Origin: Actinomyces sp. oral taxon 448 str. F0400
GTDB lineage: Bacteria > Actinomycetota > Actinomycetes > Actinomycetales > Actinomycetaceae
Assembly (NCBI RefSeq): GCF_000220835.1
Contig: NZ_GL985606.1
Location: 2,239,615 to 2,303,614 of the forward strand
DNA length: 64,000 bases
Direction of reading: 5' to 3'
Under the pieces are notes generated by a model. It did no database searches. It worked only from the letters and a program-made list of their open reading frames with translations, and was not told where the DNA came from. Position 1 is the stretch's first letter; each line of letters begins with the position of its first letter. Of this stretch, positions 1 through 7,321 are shown piece by piece. The position numbers were made by a program, and so were the translations under genes.

Positions 1-20
1 CCGGCCGACGCGCCTCGCGC

Positions 21-998
21 TCAGCGTGGGCGGGCGGTGCTCCGAACAGCGTCCCGCAGCTCCGCCGTGTCCGCCGGGGTGGTGCGGCAGCAGCCGCCGA
101 TGAGCCGCACGCCGGCGTCGAGCCATGCGGAAGTTGACGCCGTCAACCGCCCCCGCCCGACGGTGGCCCGCCAGGTCCTGGTGACCGGGTCGTAGACGTC
201 CCCGGAGTTGGGGTAGGCCACCAGCGGCTTGTCCGCAGCCGCGCGCAGCACAGGCAGAGCCCGGTCGACGACCGGAGGCGCCACGCAGTTGAGGCCGACG
301 GCGACAACGTTGCGCGCCCGCTGCGCCCATGCGGCCGCCCGCGCCAACGGGGTGCCGTCGGCCAGATGCGCGCCGTCGGGGCGCACCTGGAAGGAGACCC
401 AGCATTCGGCATCGGGCAGGCGCTCCCCGATCCGCTCGGTCAGCCATCGAGCCTCGTCCAGGCGCGGCTGGGTCTCAATGGCGAAGAGCCGCAGCCCCTC
501 AGCGGCCAGAACCTCCAGGCGCGGCAGGTGGACTCGGGCGAAGTCCGGAGCGCGCATCCCGTAGGCCCCGGTGTACTCCGACCCGTCCGCCAGCCAGGCG
601 CCGTAGGGGCCGATGCTGCCCGCCACGAGCACGGCCTCGCGCGGCTGGACGGCCGTGTACCGGTCACGGGCGCCCAGCGCCAGGCGCGCGGAGGCCGCAA
701 TGACGGCGCGGGCCTCGTCCTCGGTACGACCGGCGCGCAGGAGCGCGGGGACGACGGCCTGGTAGGAGTTCGTGCAGATGACCCGAGCACCGGCGGTGAG
801 ATAGTCCGCATGGACGGCGGCGATCGCCTCGGGCGCCTCGGTCAGAGCGAGGGCCGACCACAGCCCGCTCGTCGTGTCGACTCCCCGGGCGCCGAGCTCG
901 GTGCCCATGGCGCCGTCGAGGACGACGGGACCAGCCGCCATCAGGTCGGACAGGAGGATCCGGGGGCGTCGCCCGTCCGGAGCCGGAGGGGATCGCAT
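21..998 (-). CDS. mmuM: Homocysteine S-methyltransferase
   Basis: This 325-residue cytosolic protein is of the MmuM type, which transfers a methyl group from S-methylmethionine (or S-adenosylmethionine) to homocysteine to give methionine. The N-terminal motif LDGAMGTEL is at residues 27-35. The zinc-binding cysteines are in GLNC near residue 238 and in the pair of GGCCRT at 301-306. The length matches the single-domain MmuM enzymes rather than the large cobalamin-dependent MetH. The ATG start is supported by a -10 box (TAGCGT) six bases upstream with no Shine-Dalgarno, so the message is probably leaderless. It is divergent from ybaK and monocistronic. The family is clear; the preferred methyl donor cannot be read from sequence. 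Confidence 0.93.
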   Translation of the reverse strand: MRSPPAPDGRRPRILLSDLMAAGPVVLDGAMGTELGARGVDTTSGLWSALALTEAPEAIAAVHADYLTAGARVICTNSYQAVVPALLRAGRTEDEARAVIAASARLALGARDRYTAVQPREAVLVAGSIGPYGAWLADGSEYTGAYGMRAPDFARVHLPRLEVLAAEGLRLFAIETQPRLDEARWLTERIGERLPDAECWVSFQVRPDGAHLADGTPLARAAAWAQRARNVVAVGLNCVAPPVVDRALPVLRAAADKPLVAYPNSGDVYDPVTRTWRATVGRGRLTASTSAWLDAGVRLIGGCCRTTPADTAELRDAVRSTARPR

Positions 999-1004
999 GA
1001 CGAC

Positions 1005-1010
1005 ACGCTA
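1005..1010 (-). promoter_or_regulatory. -10 box of leaderless mmuM transcript
   Basis: TAGCGT on the minus strand ends 6 nt before the mmuM ATG, so transcription would begin at the start codon. No Shine-Dalgarno lies between and no convincing -35 is visible. Confidence 0.5.
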
Positions 1011-1134
1011 ACCGAATCGAAGACTGGCCGCGTCCTTCACCGGTTTCTGCGTCCGAACCATCGGGTCTCCTCCACTCATCCCGCCCGGACCGGGCGCCGC
1101 CCCCTCCCCCGCACGCCCCGCCGCCCGTCACGAG

Positions 1135-1140
1135 TAGAGT
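1135..1140 (+). promoter_or_regulatory. -10 box of leaderless ybaK transcript
   Basis: TAGAGT is followed by seven bases (CGGCGCC) and then the ybaK ATG. The spacing places the transcription start on the start codon itself. Confidence 0.55.
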
Positions 1141-1147
1141 CGGCGCC

Positions 1148-1663
1148 ATGGGCAGGAAGAGCAGAGGCAGGGGCGCGCACGCGGGCGCGACCCCGGCCAT
1201 CAGAGCGCTCGACGACGCCGATGCGCCCCACGAAATACTGACCTACACCCACGACGACCGCTGCGAGCTCGGCTTCGGACCCGAGGCCGCCCGGGCGCTC
1301 GGGGAGGATCCCGCTGCGGTTCTCAAGACGCTGCTGGTGGGCGAGGACGGTGAGGACCGCGACGTCGGCGTATGCGTCATCCCCGTTGATCGCCGGCTGA
1401 GTCTCAAGGCCGCGGCGCATGCGCTGGGACTCAAGAAGGTCTCTCTGATCGAGCCGTCCGCCGCCGAGCGGATCACGGGATACGTCGTCGGTGGAATCTC
1501 CCCGCTGGGCCACAGGCGGCGTCTGCCGACGATGATCGACGATTCCGTCAAGGCCCTGGACCGGGTCGTGGTCTCGGGCGGACGACGCGGCATGAGCATC
1601 GCGCTCGCCCCGGCGGATCTGGCATCGGTCTCGGGCGGTGCGTTCGCACCACTGACCGCCTGA
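1148..1663 (+). CDS. ybaK: YbaK/EbsC-type aminoacyl-tRNA deacylase
   Basis: This 171-residue protein is a stand-alone YbaK/EbsC deacylase, the family that hydrolyses mischarged Cys-tRNA(Pro) and related misacylated tRNAs in trans. Family features include the N-terminal segment HEILTYTHD, the core AAVLKTLL, the lysine-rich AAHALGLKKVSLIEP and the glycine-rich GYVVGGISPLGH loop. The length is usual for the family. The start is fixed by a -10 box seven bases upstream, implying a leaderless mRNA. It is convergent with the YccF gene. Family assignment is secure; Cys-tRNA(Pro) as substrate is inferred from the best-known member. Confidence 0.9.
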   Translation: MGRKSRGRGAHAGATPAIRALDDADAPHEILTYTHDDRCELGFGPEAARALGEDPAAVLKTLLVGEDGEDRDVGVCVIPVDRRLSLKAAAHALGLKKVSLIEPSAAERITGYVVGGISPLGHRRRLPTMIDDSVKALDRVVVSGGRRGMSIALAPADLASVSGGAFAPLTA

Positions 1664-1672
1664 GAGCGCGAG

Positions 1673-1694
1673 CGGGCCGCCGGCCGGTGGCCCG
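1673..1694. terminator. Hairpin between convergent ybaK and yccF-like gene
   Basis: CGGGCCGCCGG and CCGGTGGCCCG are inverted repeats with one G-T pair. They sit immediately after the ybaK stop and just before the end of the opposing gene, so they could terminate both. There is no T tract, as is common in high-GC actinobacteria. Confidence 0.45.
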
Positions 1695-1697
1695 TGA

Positions 1698-2081
1698 TCA
1701 CACGATTCCGCGGCCCGAGACGATTCTCTTGCCGAAGGGGAAGCAGGTCACCGGGATCATCTTGAGGTTGGCGATCGCCAGTGGGATGCCGATGATGGTG
1801 ATGGCCTGGGCGGCAGCGGTGGTGATGTGGCCGATGGCGAGCCACAGGCCCGCCACGAGGAACCAGATGATGTTGGACAGGCCGCTCATCACGCCGGCCT
1901 CCGGCGTCTCGACAACCTCGCGTCCGAAGGGCCACAGGGCATAGCCGGCGATGCGGAAGGAGGCGATCCCCGCCGGAATCGTGATGATGACGATGCAGGC
2001 GAGGACGCCGAAGAACACGTATCCCAAGAAGAGCCAGAAACCGCCGAAAACGACCCAGATAATGTTGAGCAGTGTGCGCAT
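1698..2081 (-). CDS. YccF domain inner-membrane protein
   Basis: This 127-residue protein belongs to the YccF family, small integral membrane proteins of unknown function. It carries the family's two tandem repeats, ending in LWPFGREV and CFPFGKRI. Each repeat has strongly hydrophobic stretches, such as IIWVVFGGFWLFLGYVFFG and LSNIIWFLVAGLWLAIGHI, giving roughly four membrane segments. The start chosen is the ATG of MRTLLN, which matches the usual family N terminus. An upstream in-frame GTG/ATG would add six residues and cannot be excluded. It is monocistronic and convergent with ybaK. Nothing in the context hints at a role. Confidence 0.88.
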   Translation of the reverse strand: MRTLLNIIWVVFGGFWLFLGYVFFGVLACIVIITIPAGIASFRIAGYALWPFGREVVETPEAGVMSGLSNIIWFLVAGLWLAIGHITTAAAQAITIIGIPLAIANLKMIPVTCFPFGKRIVSGRGIV

Positions 2082-2204
2082 AGGGCATGTGTACATCACC
2101 GGCCGCGCGAAGCTCTCATCCTCTGGCAGGAGGAGGCTGGAGCACGAGCGGCATGCAGGAGGGGGCCGTGCACGCGATCCCGGGAGAGGAGGACGGCCGA
2201 CGCC

Positions 2205-3125
2205 TCACCAGAACACGCGCTGGGCGATGGCGTCCGCGAAATTGTTCAGGGCGTCCGGCGCGGAGCCGAGGTAGAGGCCGGCGTCGATGAGCGAGACCTC
2301 CATGAGGTAGAAGCCGCCCTGTCCGTCTTCGACGACGTCGACGCGGTTGAACAGGAGCTGGATATCACGTCCGGAGCGCTCCTTGATCAGGCCGTGGATG
2401 GCCTTGCGGACCTTCTCACCCCACAACCACTCCTGCTCGCTGGGCTCGCGGGCGGTGACGATTTCCTCGTGCACTTCGTCGGTGGAGCGGAAGGAGGGGT
2501 GGAGCATAGGAGCCTTCTCCACCGCATGCGACAGCACACCGTTGAAGTAGACCAGAGAGAGCTCGCCCTTGCGGTCGACCTCCTCGAGGTAGCGCTGGAC
2601 CATAACCGACCGGCCCCGCCCGAGATGGTGCATGGTGTCATTGATCGCCTCGGAGCGCGACCGCGCGTCCGTGGCGGTGTAGCGGCCGGTCCCGCGTCCG
2701 CCGGAGGAGACCGCGGGCTTGACGACGAAGTCGCCGTGGGCGGGGAAACGCGTGTGCACCTGGTGCTTGGAGTACCCAGCGCTCGGCTCCAGCCAGATGG
2801 TCGGGATCATGGGGACTCCGAGCTCGGCCAGACGCGAAAGGTAGTGCTTGTCGGAGTTCCACTCCACGACGTCGGGATGGTTGGTCAAGCGCGGCATCAG
2901 CCGGGACCAAGTCAGGAAGTCGGCGTAGTTGCGCTTCTTGGCGTAGTCGCGCACCGAGCGCAGGACGACGACGCCGGCATCATCCCAGTTGACGCTCGGG
3001 TCGTTCCATACGGCCACCCGCGGCTCGATGCCCCGCTCGCGCAGGGCGTCGGGCAGACCACGGTCATCATCGTCGAGCATGGGGTAGTCGGCGCAGGTCG
3101 CGAGCGTCACAATCGGGCTGGTCAC
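2205..3125 (-). CDS. ATP-grasp domain enzyme
   Basis: This 306-residue soluble protein has the ATP-grasp fold of ligases that join a carboxylate to an amine or thiol. The N-terminal pre-ATP-grasp half begins with IVTLATCADYPML. A lysine in GDFVVKPAVSSGGRGTG and the downstream acidic segments ending in LMEVSLIDAG fit the ATP/Mg2+ site. It resembles stand-alone members near RimK and the cycloserine-pathway ligase DcsG. No partner pathway genes surround it, so the substrate is unknown. The GTG start at 3125 is chosen because a -10 box (TACGGT) lies six bases upstream; longer in-frame extensions have no family support. Confidence 0.85.
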   Translation of the reverse strand: MTSPIVTLATCADYPMLDDDDRGLPDALRERGIEPRVAVWNDPSVNWDDAGVVVLRSVRDYAKKRNYADFLTWSRLMPRLTNHPDVVEWNSDKHYLSRLAELGVPMIPTIWLEPSAGYSKHQVHTRFPAHGDFVVKPAVSSGGRGTGRYTATDARSRSEAINDTMHHLGRGRSVMVQRYLEEVDRKGELSLVYFNGVLSHAVEKAPMLHPSFRSTDEVHEEIVTAREPSEQEWLWGEKVRKAIHGLIKERSGRDIQLLFNRVDVVEDGQGGFYLMEVSLIDAGLYLGSAPDALNNFADAIAQRVFW

Positions 3126-3131
3126 GTGTCC

Positions 3132-3137
3132 ACCGTA
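3132..3137 (-). promoter_or_regulatory. -10 box of leaderless ATP-grasp transcript
   Basis: TACGGT on the minus strand lies 6 nt before the GTG start, placing +1 at the start codon. It also decides the start between several in-frame options. Confidence 0.5.
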
Positions 3138-3257
3138 CCGCGACACGAGCCATTGACGTGCGCGTCCGCGCCGTAACGGGGCTGATGCCCCGCGGCCATC
3201 GACGTGCTGACACCGGTACCGCATCCGAGGGACGAAGCCATCAGCCATCATGCATCC

Positions 3258-4382
3258 ATGACTGCATCCTTCACATCATCCCCAGCGCCCTCCGCGGCGC
3301 CGCTCGCCCGCGCCCAGCAGCTGCGCGTCCCGTACCCGCCGATTGAACCGACGGCCTCGGGCCTGCTCGATGTCGGGGAAGGACAGCGCGTGCACTGGGA
3401 GACCTGCGGCCGTCCCGAGGGGATCCCGGCGGTCTTCGTCCACGGCGGGCCCGGGGGCGCCTGCAGCCCGGACCATCGCCGGGTCTTCGATCCGGAGCGG
3501 TACCGCATCATCCTGTTCGATCAGCGCGGATGCGGGCGCTCGCGGCCCCACGCCTCGGAACCGGAGTCCGACCTGCGGGTGAACACAACCTGGCATCTCG
3601 TGGCGGACATGGAGAGGCTGCGCGAACACCTGGGTGTGGAGCGCTGGCTCGTCTTCGGCGGCTCCTGGGGGTCCGCCCTGGCGCTGGCCTACGCCCAGAC
3701 CCATCCGGAGCGCGTCCTCGGCCTCGTTCTGCGGGGAGTATTCACTCTGCGCAAACGCGAGCTCGACTGGTACTACGAGGCCGGGGGCGCGGACATGGTA
3801 TGGCCCGACGAGTGGGAGCGTTTCGTGGCGACCGCCGGCACGAACGTGGAGCCCGGCGGCTTCATCGAGCGCTATCACGAGCTGCTCACCGACCCCGACC
3901 CCGCCGTGCACGGCCCGGCGGGAATCGCCTGGACGACCTGGGAGGCGGCGACCTCCACGCTCGTGCGCGACCAGGCGCACGTCGACGAAGTCCAGGACCC
4001 CGCCTACGCCATCGCCTTCGCCCGCATCGAGAACCACTTCTTCCTCCACCGCGGCTGGATGGAGGACGGCCGACTCATCGATGGCGCGCACGTGCTGACC
4101 GAGTACGGCATTCCCGGCGTCATCGTCCAGGGCCGCTACGACATGTGCTGCCCCATCGGGACGGCCTGGGCCCTTCACCGCGCCTGGCCGCAGGCCGAGC
4201 TGCGCATCTCGCCGACGGCGGGGCACTCCTACGCCGAGCCGCAGACGCTGTCCGCGCTCCTCGATGCCACCGACCGCTTCGCCGCCGACGAACTCGGGAC
4301 GGCCGGTTTCGGGAGGCGGACCCGTCCCGCGTCCGGTCGGAATCTCGGAACCATTCCTGAGACTTCCCGCACATCGGGATGA
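3258..4382 (+). CDS. pip: Proline iminopeptidase (alpha/beta hydrolase, S33)
   Basis: This 374-residue alpha/beta hydrolase of peptidase family S33 releases N-terminal proline from peptides. The oxyanion-hole motif HGGPGG is at residues 62-67, DQRGCGRS near 88-95, and the nucleophile elbow GGSWGS at 134-139 places the catalytic serine at about 136. The acid and base appear to be the aspartate in QGRYDM and the histidine in TAGHSY. The first 25 residues and the last 25 (rich in R, S, P) extend beyond the usual 310-320-residue enzyme. The ATG at 3258 is preferred over a GTG 54 bases upstream, which would add residues unlike the family. No signal peptide is evident, so it should act in the cytoplasm on imported peptides. 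Confidence 0.9.
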   Translation: MTASFTSSPAPSAAPLARAQQLRVPYPPIEPTASGLLDVGEGQRVHWETCGRPEGIPAVFVHGGPGGACSPDHRRVFDPERYRIILFDQRGCGRSRPHASEPESDLRVNTTWHLVADMERLREHLGVERWLVFGGSWGSALALAYAQTHPERVLGLVLRGVFTLRKRELDWYYEAGGADMVWPDEWERFVATAGTNVEPGGFIERYHELLTDPDPAVHGPAGIAWTTWEAATSTLVRDQAHVDEVQDPAYAIAFARIENHFFLHRGWMEDGRLIDGAHVLTEYGIPGVIVQGRYDMCCPIGTAWALHRAWPQAELRISPTAGHSYAEPQTLSALLDATDRFAADELGTAGFGRRTRPASGRNLGTIPETSRTSG

Positions 4383-4398
4383 TTCCGCACCTCAGGGA

Positions 4399-4428
4399 TT
4401 GGACTCGTCCGCCTCCAGGACGTAGAGT
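4399..4428 (+). promoter_or_regulatory. Promoter for tRNA-Lys genes
   Basis: TTGGAC, an 18-nt spacer and TAGAGT lie about 36 nt before the first tRNA-Lys gene. Confidence 0.45.
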
Positions 4429-4464
4429 CGACTTCTGTCATCGGGCGCATGCGCGTGAGGACAT

Positions 4465-4541
4465 GCCTCCTTAGCTCAGTTGGTTAGAGCACCTGACTCT
4501 TAATCAGGGTGTCCAGGGTTCGAGTCCCTGAGGGGGTACCA
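4465..4541 (+). tRNA. tRNA-Lys (CTT), copy 1, with encoded CCA
   Basis: A full cloverleaf can be drawn. The acceptor GCCTCCT pairs with AGGGGGT, giving a G1-T72 wobble and a T4-G69 wobble. The anticodon loop CTCTTAA gives anticodon CTT, and the T arm is CAGGG/CCCTG. The discriminator is A at 4538 and CCA is encoded at 4539-4541. Confidence 0.95.
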
Positions 4542-4584
4542 TCGTCGGGTCCCATTGCGGGGCGAGGCGGTGACCATGAACCAT

Positions 4585-4658
4585 TCCTCCTTAGCTCAGT
4601 TGGTTAGAGCACCTGACTCTTAATCAGGGTGTCCAGGGTTCGAGTCCCTGAGGAGGTA
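4585..4658 (+). tRNA. tRNA-Lys (CTT), copy 2, altered acceptor end
   Basis: This is a near-identical duplicate of the tRNA 120 bp upstream. It differs at position 1 (T, giving a T1-T72 mismatch with AGGAGGT), at position 69 (A, restoring T4-A69) and at the 3' end, where CTA follows the discriminator instead of CCA. The anticodon and T arms are identical. It may be functional with a frayed acceptor end, or may be a degrading copy. Confidence 0.8.
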
Positions 4659-4991
4659 CTACGCACGGGGATGTCGTGCCCATGGCTGTGCGGTGCGCTT
4701 GCGACGTGCAGGGCCGGAACGGTTCGTCGCTCGCATGACTCCCGGTCGATTCATCGTGCCGTCTGTCCGTGCGTCGGGAATACTCCCACCACCTTGAGCG
4801 TTCCCCCCTGCGTCGGTCGTAGGGACCGCAACGGTTTCGCGCGGACCTCCCGACCACCGGGTGCCGGCTCGTCACATCAGCCGCGCCATGACGGCTTCCC
4901 ATCAGCCACCCATCGCCGGGTCGCAGGAGATACCTGCATTCCGCCCGGCCTCGAAGGGCCCATATGCGGGCCGTGAAGACACAAGGAGAAC
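4659..4991. other. Gene-free stretch between tRNA-Lys and small gene
   Basis: No credible coding frame, RNA or strong hairpin is visible here. The inverted element GGGCCC-ATATGC-GGGCC lies near the end, just before the Shine-Dalgarno of the small gene. A promoter for that gene must lie here but I cannot place it. Confidence 0.4.
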
Positions 4992-5162
4992 ATGATGAAG
5001 ACGCAGAGTCGCACGATCGAGCCCGCCCACCGCGAGGCCGCGGAGCGGGAGCTGATCGCAGCTCGTGCCGAGTTGAGCTCCCTGGGCTCGGCCGCATCGC
5101 CCTCACGTATCGAGCGCGCTCTCGAGCGCGTCCAGGCCGCGCAGCGGGCTCTGGCTGCCTGA
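4992..5162 (+). CDS. Small Ala/Glu/Arg-rich protein (56 aa)
   Basis: A 57-codon frame opens with ATG ATG AAG behind a strong Shine-Dalgarno, AAGGAG at 4983-4988, and ends in TGA. The product starts MMKTQSRTIEPAHREAAERE and ends ERVQAAQRALAA. It has no Cys, Trp, Phe or Tyr. Two segments rich in Ala, Glu and Arg, separated by a Ser/Gly/Pro linker, should each form amphipathic helices, so a helical hairpin is plausible. Codons show the G/C third-position bias of real genes here. It lies between tRNA genes with no partner in either direction. I do not recognise a family; the coding call rests on the ribosome site, codon bias and clean frame. Confidence 0.65.
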   Translation: MMKTQSRTIEPAHREAAERELIAARAELSSLGSAASPSRIERALERVQAAQRALAA

Positions 5163-5334
5163 GCCCCCGCTCGCCCACGACGCGTCCGGCGGGCCGTGGC
5201 AACGTTCGAGGCGGCATCGGCGGGCGCTTCGCCGCTTCGAGGAGCCTCCACGTCATGCCCCCCGCCGTCGCCGCCTCGGCAAGGGGACGACCAGCGCACT
5301 GAAGCGTCGGGAAGGACGGCTGCGAGGCGAGCAT

Positions 5335-5363
5335 CGGACACGACGAGCGCGAGCAGGTAGGCT
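5335..5363 (+). promoter_or_regulatory. Promoter for tRNA-Leu
   Basis: CGGACA, a 17-nt spacer and TAGGCT end 9 nt before the tRNA-Leu gene. Confidence 0.55.
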
Positions 5364-5372
5364 GGGGCCACG

Positions 5373-5454
5373 GCGCGAGTGGCGGAATTGGTAGACGCCC
5401 CAGATTTAGGTTCTGGTGCCTTCGGGCGTGAGGGTTCGAATCCCTTCTTGCGCA
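5373..5454 (+). tRNA. tRNA-Leu (TAG)
   Basis: A class II tRNA: acceptor GCGCGAG pairs with CTTGCGC, the anticodon stem CCAGA/TCTGG holds loop TTTAGGT (anticodon TAG), and a variable arm (TGCCTTCGGGCG) and T arm follow. CCA is not encoded. Confidence 0.95.
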
Positions 5455-5624
5455 CCCCGCTCCCGTCCCCGCTGCCGGGCTCGGCCCAATTTCGCACCGA
5501 TCCGGCCGTATTTCGCGCCCAAGCCGACCTGGAGCTCATCGTCCTCCGCCCGCTGCGGACGGACGCCCGCAGCGGGCGCACCCCATCCGGTGCGCGGAGA
5601 CGACGAATACCTCACGCGAGCAGC

Positions 5625-6347
5625 TCACTTCTCGCAGGCGATCCCGTCGTGGTCGCGATCCAGACCGGGCCGATAGCCGGGTTCGCCCTGGTACAGCGGA
5701 GCCGCTCCCGCAGCCTTCGCCTCCTTGCAGCTTCTGTAGTACACACCCCCCGGTTCGGGTTCCTGGGGCTGAGCGGGTTCGGGTGCGGGTTCGGGTTCCT
5801 GGGGCTGAGCCGGCTCGGGTGCGGGTTCGGGTTCCTGGGGCTGAGCCGGCTCGGGTGCGGGTTCGGGTTCCTGGGCCTGAGCCGGCTCGGGTGCGGACTC
5901 CGGCTCCGTGGCCACCGCCGATGCGGAGGCGGATGCGTCCGCGCGATCGTGGCGGACCATCAGAGTGATCGGTTGATCCACGGGGGCCTGCGTGTCCGCC
6001 TGCGGACCCTGCGCGGTCACCGTCCAGTCGCTCTCCTCCTGCACGGTCTCCTCGCCGTCGACATCCGCGTACGTCGGCTTCTCAGTGAACCCGGCCTCCT
6101 TGAGGGTATCGGCCGCTGCATCGCCCTTCATACCGACGACGTTCGGAACCGCAACCGTCACCTGTCGGGTGGGAGTGGGGCTGGAACTCGCGGATGCGGT
6201 GGCAGTGACGCGCGCAGCGGGCTCGCTGCAGCCGGCGAGCACCGGAACGATAACGATGACGAGAGCGAGGAGTCGGGCGCTGACGGGCAGCGCCCGAATC
6301 CTCGAAGGCTGCGGACGAATCCCATGGGGCCTGGGCACGATCGGCAT
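5625..6347 (-). CDS. PASTA/excalibur lipoprotein with Pro-Glu repeat
   Basis: This is a 240-residue predicted lipoprotein. A basic N region is followed by a hydrophobic stretch and the lipobox VLAGC, with the lipidated cysteine at residue 40. A Ser/Thr linker leads to a PASTA-like domain at about 62-131, starting VTVAVPNVVGMKGDAAAD. Four tandem 12-residue repeats of the QEPEPAPEPAQP type follow at about 150-195. The last 40 residues form an excalibur calcium-binding domain (YYRSC, then DRDHDGIACE). PASTA domains bind peptidoglycan or muropeptides, and the stiff Pro-Glu segment should hold the calcium domain away from the membrane. The Shine-Dalgarno AGGAGT precedes the ATG. It is transcribed alone from an AT-rich promoter. 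The exact role is unknown. Confidence 0.85.
   Translation of the reverse strand: MPIVPRPHGIRPQPSRIRALPVSARLLALVIVIVPVLAGCSEPAARVTATASASSSPTPTRQVTVAVPNVVGMKGDAAADTLKEAGFTEKPTYADVDGEETVQEESDWTVTAQGPQADTQAPVDQPITLMVRHDRADASASASAVATEPESAPEPAQAQEPEPAPEPAQPQEPEPAPEPAQPQEPEPAPEPAQPQEPEPGGVYYRSCKEAKAAGAAPLYQGEPGYRPGLDRDHDGIACEK
5752..5895. repeat. Tandem 36-bp repeat, four copies, in-frame
   Basis: Four head-to-tail 36-bp units (5752-5787, 5788-5823, 5824-5859, 5860-5895) share the core GGTTCGGGTTCCTGGGGCTG. They encode the 12-residue Pro-Glu repeats of the lipoprotein. The inner copies are nearly identical, which suggests recent duplication and possible copy-number variation. Confidence 0.9.
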
Positions 6348-6385
6348 GACGCACTCCTTAAGATGTGAAGAACCAAGACCCTCTA

Positions 6386-6413
6386 AATATAAACATACAC
6401 ATTGCTAGATCAA
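6386..6413 (-). promoter_or_regulatory. Promoter of the lipoprotein gene in an AT-rich patch
   Basis: On the minus strand TTGATC (6408-6413), a 16-nt spacer and TATATT (6386-6391) lie about 40 nt upstream of the ATG. The surrounding 6380-6435 is strikingly AT-rich for this genome. Confidence 0.5.
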
Positions 6414-6514
6414 TCCTAGAATTTAAGTTTTTAGGAGATCGTGACCTGCTTCGCGGACTGTTCCCGCACGGTCACCGTCTCCGCGAGCGATGAGGTCGAT
6501 GCCCCGGAGGCGGG

Positions 6515-6520
6515 TAGCCT
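6515..6520 (+). promoter_or_regulatory. -10 box of leaderless rph-rdgB transcript
   Basis: TAGCCT is followed by six bases and the GTG start of rph, with no Shine-Dalgarno between. Confidence 0.55.
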
Positions 6521-6526
6521 GGCGCC

Positions 6527-7321
6527 GTGACTGACACCGGAACCCGCAAAGACGGGCGCGCCGCCGATGAACTGCGCCCCGTCACCATCACCCGACACTG
6601 GCTGGACCACGGCGAGGGCTCGGTGCTCATCGAGTTCGGCCGCACCCGCGTCCTGTGCGTGGCTTCCTTCACCGAAGGCGTGCCGCGCTGGCGCAAGGGC
6701 GGAGGCGAGGGCTGGGTGACGGCCGAGTACGCCATGCTCCCCCGCGCGGGCTCCGAGCGCAGCGGCCGGGAATCGGTACGCGGAAGGATCGGCGGTCGCA
6801 CCCACGAGATCTCCCGGCTTATCGGCCGGTCCCTACGTGGCATCATCGACGTCGCCGCCCTGGGGGAGAACACGATCGCTCTGGATTGCGACGTCCTCCA
6901 GGCCGACGGCGGCACCCGTACCGCCGCCATCACCGGTGCGTACGTGGCCCTGGCCGACGCCATCGCCTGGGGCACGGCGGGCGGGCACATCCGGCCGCGA
7001 GCCGGCAGGCCGGTCCTGTCGGACTCGCTGAGCGCGATCAGCGTCGGCATTATCGACGGCACTGCCTGCCTGGACCTGCCTTACGAGGAGGACGTACGCG
7101 CCCACACCGACATGAACGTCGTCCAGACCGGTGACGGGCACTTCATCGAGGTGCAGGGCACGGCCGAGCACGTCCCCTTCGACCGCGATGAGCTGTGCGC
7201 CCTGCTGGATCTGGCCGCCAAGGGCAACACCGAACTGGCGGCCCTCCAGACGAAGGCCCTGTCCGGCCCGGCGGACGTCCCCTTCACCGTGCGCTCCACC
7301 GACGACGGGACTGGAGCATGA
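6527..7321 (+). CDS. rph: Ribonuclease PH
   Basis: This 264-residue phosphorolytic 3'-5' exoribonuclease trims tRNA 3' ends, using phosphate to release nucleoside diphosphates. The family N terminus ([15 protein letters not shown]) is present. The conserved core includes [45 protein letters not shown] and [19 protein letters not shown], and the C-terminal part has SVGIIDG and [11 protein letters not shown]. Length is standard. The GTG start sits behind a leaderless -10 box. The stop overlaps the rdgB start as ATGA, so the two are translationally coupled. Trimming of tRNAs is relevant here because most tRNA genes in the window lack an encoded CCA. Confidence 0.97.
   Translation: MTDTGTRKDGRAADELRPVTITRHWLDHGEGSVLIEFGRTRVLCVASFTEGVPRWRKGGGEGWVTAEYAMLPRAGSERSGRESVRGRIGGRTHEISRLIGRSLRGIIDVAALGENTIALDCDVLQADGGTRTAAITGAYVALADAIAWGTAGGHIRPRAGRPVLSDSLSAISVGIIDGTACLDLPYEEDVRAHTDMNVVQTGDGHFIEVQGTAEHVPFDRDELCALLDLAAKGNTELAALQTKALSGPADVPFTVRSTDDGTGA

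Noticed and set aside
1827..3176. Open frame of 449 codons antisense to the YccF and ATP-grasp genes
   Set aside because: The real genes on the minus strand are recognisable and have promoter signals; this frame has none.
5752..5895. CRISPR-like repeat array
   Set aside because: The 36-bp units are directly adjacent with no spacers and encode an in-frame 12-residue protein repeat.
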